NCBI GenBank assembly: GCA_030039005.1
Contig: JASHQT010000489.1
Coordinates: forward strand, 1-16,634
DNA length: 16,634 nt
Source: Bryobacteraceae bacterium
GTDB taxonomy: Bacteria > Acidobacteriota > Terriglobia > Bryobacterales > Bryobacteraceae
Reading direction: 5' to 3'
Shown here: positions 1 to 6,247 of the stretch, in pieces
How the letters are laid out: each line of letters starts with the position of its first letter
Position numbering within the stretch: position 1 is the stretch's first letter
Notes under the pieces: model-generated
Seen by the model: only the letters and a program-made list of their open reading frames with translations
Told to the model about the DNA's origin: nothing
Databases searched by the model: none
Translations under genes and position numbers: made by a program

Positions 1-159
1 CATCGCAAAAAAGACAAGGAAATCGCCGAGCTCCAGTTCGTCGGCGGCAGCGGCACGGCGACCGAGAAAAAACAGGCCGTCTCAGACAAGAAAGCCGGCC
101 GCAACGATCCTTGCCCCTGCGGTAGCGGCAAAAAATACAAGAAATGCCACGGAGCCTGA
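1..159 (+). CDS. secA: Preprotein translocase subunit SecA, C-terminal end (5' truncated by window)
   Basis: Only the last 52 codons are visible, reading in frame from base 1 to a TGA at 157-159. The tail ends in [14 protein letters not shown], the zinc-binding SEC-C motif (CxCx8CH) found at the extreme C-terminus of SecA. In SecA this motif binds Zn2+ and contacts SecB and the ribosome, while the missing N-terminal part is the ATPase that drives proteins through SecYEG. A charged linker ([10 protein letters not shown], then TEKKQAV) before the motif is typical of SecA. Some other proteins also end in SEC-C motifs, so the call rests on that linker-plus-motif tail. The next gene starts inside this one in another frame (16-nt overlap), which suggests cotranscription. 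Confidence 0.85.
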   Translation, partial: HRKKDKEIAELQFVGGSGTATEKKQAVSDKKAGRNDPCPCGSGKKYKKCHGA

Positions 160-1055
160 TTGCAGCCCTGGCCTTCATGGCCTCGGCCTCCGGCGCGATT
201 TGGCCGCCGAAGCTCGGCGATTCCCAGCTCAAATCAGCTTTCGCGGTCTCCCCACCCGCTGCCCCGGCTCAAGCCGATGAATATGGCTTCGAAGCGGCCG
301 AGAAGGCCGATTACGGTAATTTCCAGCTCACCGCGTTCCAGTTCAAAGACCCCACCGGTGCCTACGCCGCCGCTCTCGCCGACGCACGCGCCATCCGCGT
401 AGGCAATTATCTGGTTACGTGTGAAGGCAAATGTCCGAAAAATGTCGCCGCACTCGCTGGTGCCTCCCTCCCCCACGTTTCCCACGCCTCCGTCCCCAAC
501 CTGAGCGACTATTTCCCATCCAAAGGCCTGATTCCACATTCCGAGCGCTATATTCTCGGCCCGGCCAGCCTGGCTGCCGCGGCGCCTGAAATTCCCGCTT
601 CCGCCGTCAAATTCGACTTCAGCACCGAAGGCGAAATTGCACACTACCGGGGGGCGGGCGGCCAAACCACTTTGGCCGTGTTCTCGTTTGCTACACCATC
701 CCTGGCTCGCCAACAACTTCCGCAGTTTCAGAAGATTGAGAACGCCGCCGTCAAACGCACCGGCCCTCTGGTCGTCGTGGCGATCGGAGCCTCGCCAGCC
801 AATAGCCAACTGCTAGAGGCCATCGAATACGAGGGAGTCGTGGAAGAGAACGAGAAGCCACCCGACAAACCGCTCGAGCTGAAACCCGAAAGTGCTGGCA
901 AGATGATCTTATCGATCCTGAGCCTGGCCGGCCTGCTTTTGGTGTTCTGCCTCATCTCCGGCCTGGCAGTAGGCGGCAGCCTGCGCCTGGCGCGCAAGTT
1001 TGGCTATTCGGCTGCTGAAGGGTCGCTCATCACACTGCATCTCGAGGGCAAATAA
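144..1055 (+). CDS. Membrane-anchored exported protein, DUF6599-like
   Basis: A 303-residue protein whose ATG lies inside the secA tail, overlapping it by 16 nt. Residues 3-18 are a short hydrophobic segment with small residues ([17 protein letters not shown]) compatible with a signal peptide. Residues about 254-276 ([21 protein letters not shown]) form one clear transmembrane helix followed by a positive stretch (RLARKF), so the bulk probably faces the periplasm with a short cytoplasmic tail. The soluble part has features I associate with acidobacterial DUF6599 proteins: an opening '[11 protein letters not shown]', a central '[13 protein letters not shown]' and an 'ERYILGP' segment. No catalytic motif is visible and the function is unknown. 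The overlap with secA points to translational coupling and perhaps a link with export, but that is inference. Confidence 0.7.
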   Translation: MPRSLIAALAFMASASGAIWPPKLGDSQLKSAFAVSPPAAPAQADEYGFEAAEKADYGNFQLTAFQFKDPTGAYAAALADARAIRVGNYLVTCEGKCPKNVAALAGASLPHVSHASVPNLSDYFPSKGLIPHSERYILGPASLAAAAPEIPASAVKFDFSTEGEIAHYRGAGGQTTLAVFSFATPSLARQQLPQFQKIENAAVKRTGPLVVVAIGASPANSQLLEAIEYEGVVEENEKPPDKPLELKPESAGKMILSILSLAGLLLVFCLISGLAVGGSLRLARKFGYSAAEGSLITLHLEGK

Positions 1056-1205
1056 CTCCCCGCATTTCTCTACCTTAGAAACCAAACCCCTAGTCCGCTG
1101 CCGGGATTCCACAAATTCTTCCACAGGATTTCCAAAACGGAACCGCCTTGCAAATTCTTGCGGCTCAGAGGCTTGCCGCCAACCTGACAACTTCTGGATT
1201 TTCGC

Positions 1206-1234
1206 TTGACTCACAAGCTGGCAGGCCCTATGAT
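1206..1234 (+). promoter_or_regulatory. Strong sigma-70-type promoter
   Basis: TTGACT (1206-1211), a 17-nt spacer, then TATGAT (1229-1234): five of six consensus matches in each box at ideal spacing. Transcription should start near 1241, about 160 nt before the proposed start of the ABC exporter and just upstream of a series of hairpins. A second, weaker pair, TTGACG (1253-1258) and TCTGAT (1276-1281), also has 17-nt spacing. Confidence 0.6.
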
Positions 1235-1240
1235 CTGAAT

Positions 1241-1403
1241 CACAAACAGGTTTTGACGGTTGCGTTTCCGTCGAATCTGATTCTCCCATACATCGCCCTT
1301 GCGAGAGCGAGGGGCCTGTCAAAGCAGGCAGATGGTGTCGAATGGGGCCCCTCAGGGCCCCGTTCTGAGCTTCTGAAGCCTCTCCCCGGCGTTACACTGA
1401 GAT
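1241..1403 (+). ncRNA. Candidate structured leader or small RNA upstream of the ABC exporter
   Basis: Downstream of the promoter at 1206-1234 there is no convincing reading frame but four stem-loops in series. (a) 1252-1259 with 1268-1275, 8 bp including one wobble. (b) 1296-1302 with 1307-1313, 7 bp closed by a GAGA (GNRA) tetraloop. (c) 1314-1318 with 1325-1329, 5 bp, directly abutting b. (d) GGGGCCC 1344-1350 with GGGCCCC 1355-1361 around a CTCA loop, extendable to 1340-1365 with one wobble. In addition CCCAT (1285-1289) can pair with ATGGG (1342-1346) and CATC (1291-1294) with GATG (1331-1334), closing a three-way junction around b and c. That fold uses the bases of hairpin d, so the two are exclusive, as in riboswitches or attenuators. 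No T-tract follows d. I recognise no known RNA family. Confidence 0.4.
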
Positions 1404-3251
1404 TTGGTTCCTCCACATCCCCATCCGGCTCCTGGCAGGTCAACCGACGCTCCCGCTACCTGGTCCGAGCGTCTGAAGGCTCTGCGCAACGTGCCGCCGC
1501 TGCTGCGCATGGTTTGGAATACCGGCCCCGCTCTCACGGCCGCAACCGTCGTCTTGCGGCTGGTCTCCGCTCTGATCCCGGTCGGCCAGCTTTGGGTGGG
1601 GAAGCTGATCATCGATCAGGTCGTACGAGCCGTGCGGGGCCGGCTAACGGACCCACACCAGATTTGGGTCTTCCTGGCCTACGAGATCGCTTTGGTCGTG
1701 CTGAGCGACCTGCTGGCGCGTGCGATAAACCTTTCCGACAGCCTGCTGGGCGACAAGTTCACCAACCACATCAGTCTGCGGCTCATGGAACACGCCAATC
1801 GCATGGACCTGGTTTCATTCGAAGATCCAGTGTTTTACGACAAACTGGAGCGGGCGCGGCGCCAGACCACGGCACGGTTGGGAATGCTCGGCATCATTGC
1901 GGGCATGGGCCAGCAGTTCATCACTTTGCTATCCCTACTGGCTGCGGTCGTGTCGTTTTCGCCCTGGTTTTTGTTGCTGTTAGTGGCCGCCGTCGTTCCC
2001 GCATTCCTGGGTGAGACCCGTTTCGCCATGCTGGCCTACTCGATACTCTATCGCTGGACCCCCGAGCGCCGCGAACTGGATTATCTGCGCCTGCTCGGCG
2101 CCAGCAATCAAAGCGCGAAAGAGGTGAAGATCTTCGGCCTCGGACAGCACCTGGCCGACCGTTCCCGCGCGCTGTTCGATCGCTTTTACGAGGAGAACAA
2201 AGCCCTCGCCATCAAACGTGCTCTCACCGGTTCGCTTTTGAATCTGCTACCGACCGCCGGCTACTACGGCGCCTACGTTCTGATCCTGATCCGGACCATG
2301 GCCGGGGCGATGACCGTAGGCAGCCTTACATTCGTGGCGGGCGCCTTCTCCCGCTCTCGCTCCCTGATCGAAACCCTGTTTTCAAGCCTCAACAACATCG
2401 CCGAACAGGCGCTCTACATCAAGGATCTCTTCGATTTCTTCGAGACCCAGCCCGGCATTGTCTCGGCGCCCAATGCTCTGCCCGCTCCACGTCCCATTCG
2501 TTCTGGGTTTGAATTTCGCAACGTGTCTTTCGCTTATCCGGGCTCCGAACGCCAGGTCTTGCGCGACGTGAGCTTCCGCTTCGAGGCGGGCGAACGCATC
2601 GCGCTGATCGGGGAAAACGGAGCCGGAAAGACCACGCTGGTGAAGCTGTTGGCGCGCCTTTACGATCCCACGGGCGGCGCGATCCTGCTGGATGGCGTCG
2701 ACCTGCGCGAGTACGACGTCGACAGCCTGCGCGGCGAAATCGGTGTCATTTTTCAAGATTACATGCGCTACGACATGCTGGTCCGCGAGAACATCGGTTT
2801 TGGCCGCATCGAGGAGATCTCCAATCGGCCGAGAATCGAAAAGGCCGCCGAGAAGAGCCTCGCGGATATGTTGATTGGCCAATTCAAGCACGGCTACGAT
2901 CAGATGCTCGGCCGCCGTTTTGAAAACGGCGTCGATCTCTCGGCCGGGCAATGGCAGAAAGTGGCGCTGGCCCGCGCCTATATGCGCGACGCGCAGGTGC
3001 TGATTCTGGATGAGCCCACCGCCAGCCTGGATGCTCGCGCCGAGTACGAAGTGTTTCTGCGCTTCGCCGATCTGACGCGTGATCGCATGGCCGTGCTCAT
3101 CTCGCATCGCTTCTCGACGGTGCGCATGGCGGACCGCATTCTCGTTTTGGCCGACGGTGAATTGATCGAGCAGGGCACGCACCGGCAATTGGTTGCTCTC
3201 GGCGGACGCTATGCGGAGCTATTCGAACTGCAAGCCGCGGGCTATCGCTAA
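1404..3251 (+). CDS. ABC exporter, fused membrane and ATPase domains
   Basis: A 615-residue half-transporter of the type I exporter class that works as a homodimer in the inner membrane. The N-terminal half (about 40-340) has hydrophobic helices at about 45-70, 85-105, 170-200 and 280-312. The nucleotide-binding domain (about 368-610) is complete: Walker A GENGAGKT (403-410), Q-loop Q451, signature LSAGQ (512-516), Walker B VLILDEP (532-538) and H-loop H568. The 'SAGQWQKVALARA' context resembles NisT/SpaT-type peptide exporters, but no peptide substrate gene or protease domain is present, so the cargo is unknown. The start is uncertain: TTG 1404, GTG 1491 or ATG 1509 all precede the first helix. 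TTG 1404 lies 5 nt after a possible -10 box (TACACT, 1393-1398). The gene appears intact and has a structured leader upstream. Confidence 0.85.
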   Translation: MVPPHPHPAPGRSTDAPATWSERLKALRNVPPLLRMVWNTGPALTAATVVLRLVSALIPVGQLWVGKLIIDQVVRAVRGRLTDPHQIWVFLAYEIALVVLSDLLARAINLSDSLLGDKFTNHISLRLMEHANRMDLVSFEDPVFYDKLERARRQTTARLGMLGIIAGMGQQFITLLSLLAAVVSFSPWFLLLLVAAVVPAFLGETRFAMLAYSILYRWTPERRELDYLRLLGASNQSAKEVKIFGLGQHLADRSRALFDRFYEENKALAIKRALTGSLLNLLPTAGYYGAYVLILIRTMAGAMTVGSLTFVAGAFSRSRSLIETLFSSLNNIAEQALYIKDLFDFFETQPGIVSAPNALPAPRPIRSGFEFRNVSFAYPGSERQVLRDVSFRFEAGERIALIGENGAGKTTLVKLLARLYDPTGGAILLDGVDLREYDVDSLRGEIGVIFQDYMRYDMLVRENIGFGRIEEISNRPRIEKAAEKSLADMLIGQFKHGYDQMLGRRFENGVDLSAGQWQKVALARAYMRDAQVLILDEPTASLDARAEYEVFLRFADLTRDRMAVLISHRFSTVRMADRILVLADGELIEQGTHRQLVALGGRYAELFELQAAGYR

Positions 3252-3253
3252 CG

Positions 3254-3280
3254 GATGCGATCACAATTTGTGATCGCATC
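3254..3280. repeat. Perfect palindromic repeat, copy 1
   Basis: A 27-nt inverted repeat: GATGCGATCACAA (3254-3266), a single T, then its exact reverse complement (3268-3280). It begins 3 nt after the ABC exporter stop codon and is followed by GCCGCGGCCT (3281-3290). A second copy with the same downstream flank lies at 3520-3545. The stem would form a strong hairpin in RNA from either strand and might slow or protect the transcript end, but no T-tract follows it directly (only TTT at 3291-3293). It resembles REP-type repeats more than an intrinsic terminator. Confidence 0.8.
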
Positions 3281-3291
3281 GCCGCGGCCTT

Positions 3292-3545
3292 TTAGCGCGC
3301 CTTGAATCCGCCTGTCTTGAATCCGAAAGTCCGTTTCGGTTTGTCCGCCGCCAACTCCTTCGGCGGTTGCAGCAGTTTTCCCAAAACCACGAAACTCTGC
3401 CGGATCTGTTTTCCCTGACGCTGCTGCTAGATTCCCATCTTGACCGCGCGCTCGCTTTTGAGCACGGAGGACAGCATCAGCGCTCCATGCTCGGTGAACA
3501 CATACCGACGGTGCGTTTAGATGCGATCACAGTTGTGATCGCATC
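3292..3545 (-). pseudogene. Remnant of an ORF6N-domain (phage-type) DNA-binding protein gene
   Basis: The minus strand reads, in one frame, NCDRI, TAA (complement 3517-3519), then RRYVFTEHGALMLSSVL followed by KSERAVKMGI, then TAG, then a basic tail containing LLQPPKELAADKPKR and TFGFKTGG, ending at TAA (complement 3292-3294). 'Y-FTEHG-LMLSSVL-SERAV' is the hallmark core of ORF6N-domain proteins, which occur in phages and in many bacterial chromosomes as putative DNA-binding regulators. The usual following stretch (two helices ending near 'FVRLRE') is missing between the core and the tail, the N-terminal half is absent and two in-frame stops interrupt it. It is therefore a broken, internally deleted fragment, not a working gene. 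It lies exactly between two copies of a palindromic repeat. The identification is from motif memory. Confidence 0.55.
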
Positions 3546-3583
3546 GCCGCGGCCTCGTCGCGGGAAAGCCGCGTCCACGCGGC
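3520..3583. repeat. Palindromic repeat, copy 2, with adjacent second hairpin
   Basis: GATGCGATCACA (3520-3531), GT, then its reverse complement TGTGATCGCATC (3534-3545). It is followed by the same GCCGCGGCCT (3546-3555) that follows copy 1, so the pair are direct copies of about 36 bp differing by one indel and one substitution. A further perfect hairpin, GCCGCG-TCCA-CGCGGC (3568-3583), lies just beyond, giving a cluster of palindromes like a bacterial interspersed mosaic element. On the minus strand the palindrome reads CDHNCDR in frame with the ORF6N remnant, so it could also derive from that gene. Confidence 0.75.
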
Positions 3584-3656
3584 GCTGATTCCAGGCGCCG
3601 AACAAAGCATATCCCTGAAGTCCATTGGGCAGGCTCCAAATCACTTCTTCAGCCGA
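3551..3656 (-). pseudogene. Short coding remnant with 'EVIWSLPNGLQGY' motif
   Basis: Directly after the TAG that ends the frameshifted secreted-protein reading frame, the same minus-strand frame continues as SAEEVIWSLPNGLQGYAL, then FGAWNQRRVDAA, before running into the palindromic repeat. The 'E-I-SLPNGLQGY-L' string resembles a segment I know from large planctomycete/acidobacterial secreted c-type cytochrome proteins, where it precedes a CxxCH heme site. No heme site follows here. It is either read-through continuation of the upstream broken gene or a fragment of another. It is too short for a firm family call. Confidence 0.3.
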
Positions 3657-3997
3657 CTATTGCGGACCATCCTGTCCCGTGTAATGACCCACCGATCCGT
3701 GCGGCTCGAAGGAGTATCCGCCCAGGGGCAGCGTCGCCACGTAACTCAGGTCCGCGGGGGTCGTGCCACCTTGATTCGAAATAAATTTCGGGATCGGGTG
3801 GGACCAGAACGGATAGGTGACGTCTCCCTTGTATACACCACGCCTTCGACCTTCATTCCGCCGCGCCCTTTCGAAAGCACGGAATATCCGGGGCTGCGGA
3901 CATTAGCGCTCAGTTGACCGCTGGTATCAAGCGAACCCACCGTAGCTACAACAAAAACCAATAGCACTCCCAACTTGAGAAGGGCAGTTCTTGTCAC
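3657..3997 (-). pseudogene. Frameshifted gene for a small secreted protein
   Basis: A GTG at complement 3995-3997 is preceded by a good ribosome-binding site (AAAGGGAGCAAAG) and opens a typical signal peptide (TRTALLKLGVLLVFVVATVG). The frame continues through SPGYSVLSKGRGGMKVEGVVY, then becomes Arg/Pro/Ser-rich nonsense ending at complement 3746. In another frame, starting at the same place (about 3825-3840), a protein-like reading continues as YKGDVTYPFWSHPIPKF, then ISNQGGTTPADLSYV, LPLGGYSFEPHG and HYTGQDGPQ, to a TAG at complement 3657-3659. A net frameshift therefore splits one gene of about 113 codons. It could be a true pseudogene or a sequencing error. The family is not recognised. 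The surrounding remnants favour decay. Confidence 0.5.
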
Positions 3998-4259
3998 CTT
4001 TGCTCCCTTTTTATGGCTATTTTGGACCCGCCCGTCTATCATTCTTGATGATGAGTAATATCACAAAATCACGCATGGCATCATCATTATGATTTCGCGG
4101 CCGGAGTCAACCTTACCCTACCTCGTACCCTGACTCGTGAGGACCGGAGTTGAGGTGCCTTGCGAAGGCCTGTAACTTCTGCCGCTGAACCGGGTTTTCT
4201 ATATTGCAGACACCGCTACAGATCGATTACAATCGGTTTCCAATCGGACCGCCAACAAG
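3998..4259. other. Intergenic region between the broken secreted-protein gene and the chimeric gene
   Basis: No gene is seen. Positions 4030-4100 are unusually AT-rich for the window, with TGATGATG (4046-4053) and ATCATCATTATG (4080-4091) facing each other as an imperfect inverted repeat. On the minus strand TTGACT (complement of 4108-4113) followed about 15 nt later by TAATGA could be a weak promoter for the broken secreted-protein gene. A small hairpin GCCTT-GCG-AAGGC lies at 4157-4169 with no T-tract. A possible plus-strand promoter lies at 4204-4233. Confidence 0.4.
4204..4233 (+). promoter_or_regulatory. Possible promoter of the chimeric sulfotransferase-like gene
   Basis: TACAAT (4228-4233, five of six matches to the -10 consensus) lies 18 nt after TTGCAG (4204-4209, three of six). 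A start near 4240 would leave about 20 nt before TTG 4260, or about 160 nt before ATG 4401, which has a GGAG 9 nt upstream. The weak -35 box keeps this tentative. Confidence 0.25.
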
Positions 4260-6212
4260 TTGAGCCGCTCTCGCCTGAAATCCGGCAAACATCGAACCTG
4301 GGACAGGATCGCCAGCCTGTTGGACCGTGATTTCTCCGATCCCGATCCGGCCGGGAGCGGCCTGCGCGAGATCGATTTACCGCCGGCGGAGCTCGCCCGG
4401 ATGGTCGCCGATCGCGTGCTGCGGAAAAATCCTCTCGGCGTGTGCACGCTGCAGGATTTATTCCGCGATGACGGCGCGGCGCTCAAAGACAACGTGAAGC
4501 TCGAAAGGTGCTCGCGCTTCAACACACTCGACGAAGAGGAGTTCGTTCGCTTCTATCCGTATCTTCCTCACTGGATCGAGTTGTCCATGGAGATCTCGGC
4601 CGGTATCCGGAGCTGCCGCGACCGGGCGCCGGGTAGCAAAACCGACATCCTGGATGTGGGCCAGCAGGTGTGCGCGATGCTTGTGTCCGAGCGAACCAGG
4701 TTTCTCGATCAGCCGGTAGGAAGCCTAGTCACGATCGACCGGATTTACGACCTGCTGAAAGAGACCATCCCGGTCGAAACGCACAAGCATATTCTGGAAA
4801 TTCGCCGCCTCCTCGATTGGGATGACGTGTATCATTCGATGGCGAGCCGCGTGGCCAAGGCCATCTGTCTGATGGAGTTCGTCAAGCAAGACCTGCCCAT
4901 TACGCCCAGGAACATCGCCGCGCTGCTGCTGCAGGATGTCAACACCGCGCCGCCGCTGCCGGCCGTGGAATGGGCTCTCTATTACATGAGGGAAGCGAAC
5001 TTCGCCTACGATACCGAGGATGGCTGCTGGCATCTTGTTGGCCTCGGTGAGGCACGCCAGGCGGCATCCGACCTGGAATGGCTTCGAAAGCGCGTGGGGA
5101 CGGTGAATCCCCGCCCGCCCGGATTGCACAACGATGCCATTCAAGCGCTGAAGCGGCTTTTGGTGCGGTCGTTGAATTGGTATACGCGTCCCTTGCACGA
5201 TTTTCACGCGGCCCTGACGCGCTCGGTGCAGGGCGCCGTCCGGGCGGCCGATTATCTTTCCACGAATAAAACTTTCACCGAAGACGCGCTCCACACCGCT
5301 CTGTCTGTTGAGCAACTGTCCCTCGACATGCTTGCGCTCCAGGCACGCCTGAAGGATGTCGAACAAAGTAGCCGGGAGACTCGCGAGTCGCTCCAACGGC
5401 GAATTGAGTTCCTGGAGCGCCAGCTCGGCGCCCCGCGCGCGGAGGATCCGGCAGCCCCTTCCCGCGGCAAGGAGCGGACCACTTATATCCTCGGGCTATT
5501 CGGAACCGGGCGGCGCTATTTGAACCAGGTGCTGCTGCAGAACCTCGGTGACCGAACCAAATACTTCAGGGACGCCATCCATTTACACCCCGGCCCCACG
5601 CCGATGATCTATAGCGGCCACGCGACCATCAAATATCCGTCCCGCGACCAGGCTCTTCCCGCTGTGATGCGAGAGATTTCCGCGGCCGTCAGTGCCGGAT
5701 TCGCGCAGTCGATTTTCATCTATCGTCATCCGCTCGATTCGCTGCTGACGAACTGGGTCTGGTGGCGATCCTATTTGAGGGACAACGAGTGGATCTCGGG
5801 AATCCGTCAGGTTTACAAAGATCCGAGCGAGTTGTGCGCCGCGTTGGAAGAAAACTTCCAGGAATTCCTCGCTTTCGCGCAGGGCGATCCCGGGTTCTTC
5901 GCTTCCGAGCCCGGTCCGCGATTTCTTTCCTTCTCCGAGTTCGTCGAAGAAACCGAACTTCATCTCGAAGAGGCCACGCTCCCGCTACGGCTTGAGGACC
6001 TCATCGCCGATCCGCGGCGGGAATTTTCGAAAGTCCTGGAACTGATGTCGCTCGCTGACGAACTGGAGCGTTGGATCGTGCCTCCTCCGAAGACCCAAGC
6101 GTACGGCTATCTGGCGATGAAAGACCAGGTGCCCTGCTTCCGGCAATTCATGGAGAGCTTGGACAGGGAAACCAAAGAGCGAATCGAGCGCATGGGGTAC
6201 GGCGTGGAGTAA
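4260..6212 (+). CDS. Chimeric protein: BREX PglY/BrxC-like (DUF6079-like) fragment, coiled coil, sulfotransferase-like domain
   Basis: 650 residues from TTG 4260. The frame is open back to a TAA at 4173-4175, and the first ATG is 4401 (Met48), with GGAG 9 nt upstream. Residues about 40-265 (ADRVLRKNP, FVRFYPYLPHWIELSMEI, ML-SERT, QPVGSLVTIDRIYDLL) resemble the region after the AAA core of BREX PglY/BrxC or DUF6079 ATPases, with a winged-helix-like stretch to about 265. No Walker A or B is present, so ATPase activity is not expected. Residues about 285-395 ('VNPRPPGLHN', 'LNWYTRPLHDF', then a heptad coiled coil ending RIEFLERQL) match linkers found before acidobacterial polysaccharide glycosyl- and methyltransferases. 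Residues about 408-650 look like a PAPS-type sulfotransferase: a 5' loop-like YILGLFGTGRRYLN (409-422) and a 3' loop-like IFIYRHPLDSLLTN (485-498). A cell-surface glycan is the likely acceptor class, by inference only. Confidence 0.6.
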   Translation: MSRSRLKSGKHRTWDRIASLLDRDFSDPDPAGSGLREIDLPPAELARMVADRVLRKNPLGVCTLQDLFRDDGAALKDNVKLERCSRFNTLDEEEFVRFYPYLPHWIELSMEISAGIRSCRDRAPGSKTDILDVGQQVCAMLVSERTRFLDQPVGSLVTIDRIYDLLKETIPVETHKHILEIRRLLDWDDVYHSMASRVAKAICLMEFVKQDLPITPRNIAALLLQDVNTAPPLPAVEWALYYMREANFAYDTEDGCWHLVGLGEARQAASDLEWLRKRVGTVNPRPPGLHNDAIQALKRLLVRSLNWYTRPLHDFHAALTRSVQGAVRAADYLSTNKTFTEDALHTALSVEQLSLDMLALQARLKDVEQSSRETRESLQRRIEFLERQLGAPRAEDPAAPSRGKERTTYILGLFGTGRRYLNQVLLQNLGDRTKYFRDAIHLHPGPTPMIYSGHATIKYPSRDQALPAVMREISAAVSAGFAQSIFIYRHPLDSLLTNWVWWRSYLRDNEWISGIRQVYKDPSELCAALEENFQEFLAFAQGDPGFFASEPGPRFLSFSEFVEETELHLEEATLPLRLEDLIADPRREFSKVLELMSLADELERWIVPPPKTQAYGYLAMKDQVPCFRQFMESLDRETKERIERMGYGVE

Positions 6213-6247
6213 GCCGGCTGCAGATCCGGATCGCCCGATTCCGGCCG
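6213..6247. terminator. Possible bidirectional hairpin between convergent genes
   Basis: The 35-nt gap between two convergent stop codons contains CCGGA (6226-6230) pairing with TCCGG (6240-6244), with further pairing inside (TCG with CGA). An alternative is GCCGG (6213-6217) with CCGGC (6241-6245). There is no T-tract on either strand, so it is at best a weak or Rho-assisted terminator. Confidence 0.25.

Noticed and set aside
1108..1136. Repeated TTCCACA words resembling DnaA boxes
   Set aside because: Each has at least two mismatches to TTATCCACA and there is no dnaA, dnaN or AT-rich unwinding region nearby.
1148..2014. 288-codon frame overlapping the structured leader and the ABC exporter 5' part
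   Set aside because: Most of it is the +1 frame of the exporter, with a low-complexity Arg/Ser/Gly translation.
2382..3188. 268-codon minus-strand frame within the ABC exporter
   Set aside because: Antisense to the ATPase domain, which has all its catalytic motifs in the sense frame.
3254..3280. Palindrome after the ABC exporter as an intrinsic terminator
   Set aside because: There is no T-tract directly after the stem, and a second copy lies away from any gene end, so a repeat is the better description.
4260..6212. A complete BREX or DUF6079 defence system
   Set aside because: Only an ATPase fragment without a P-loop is present; no PglZ, PglX/BrxX or other BREX gene is in the window.
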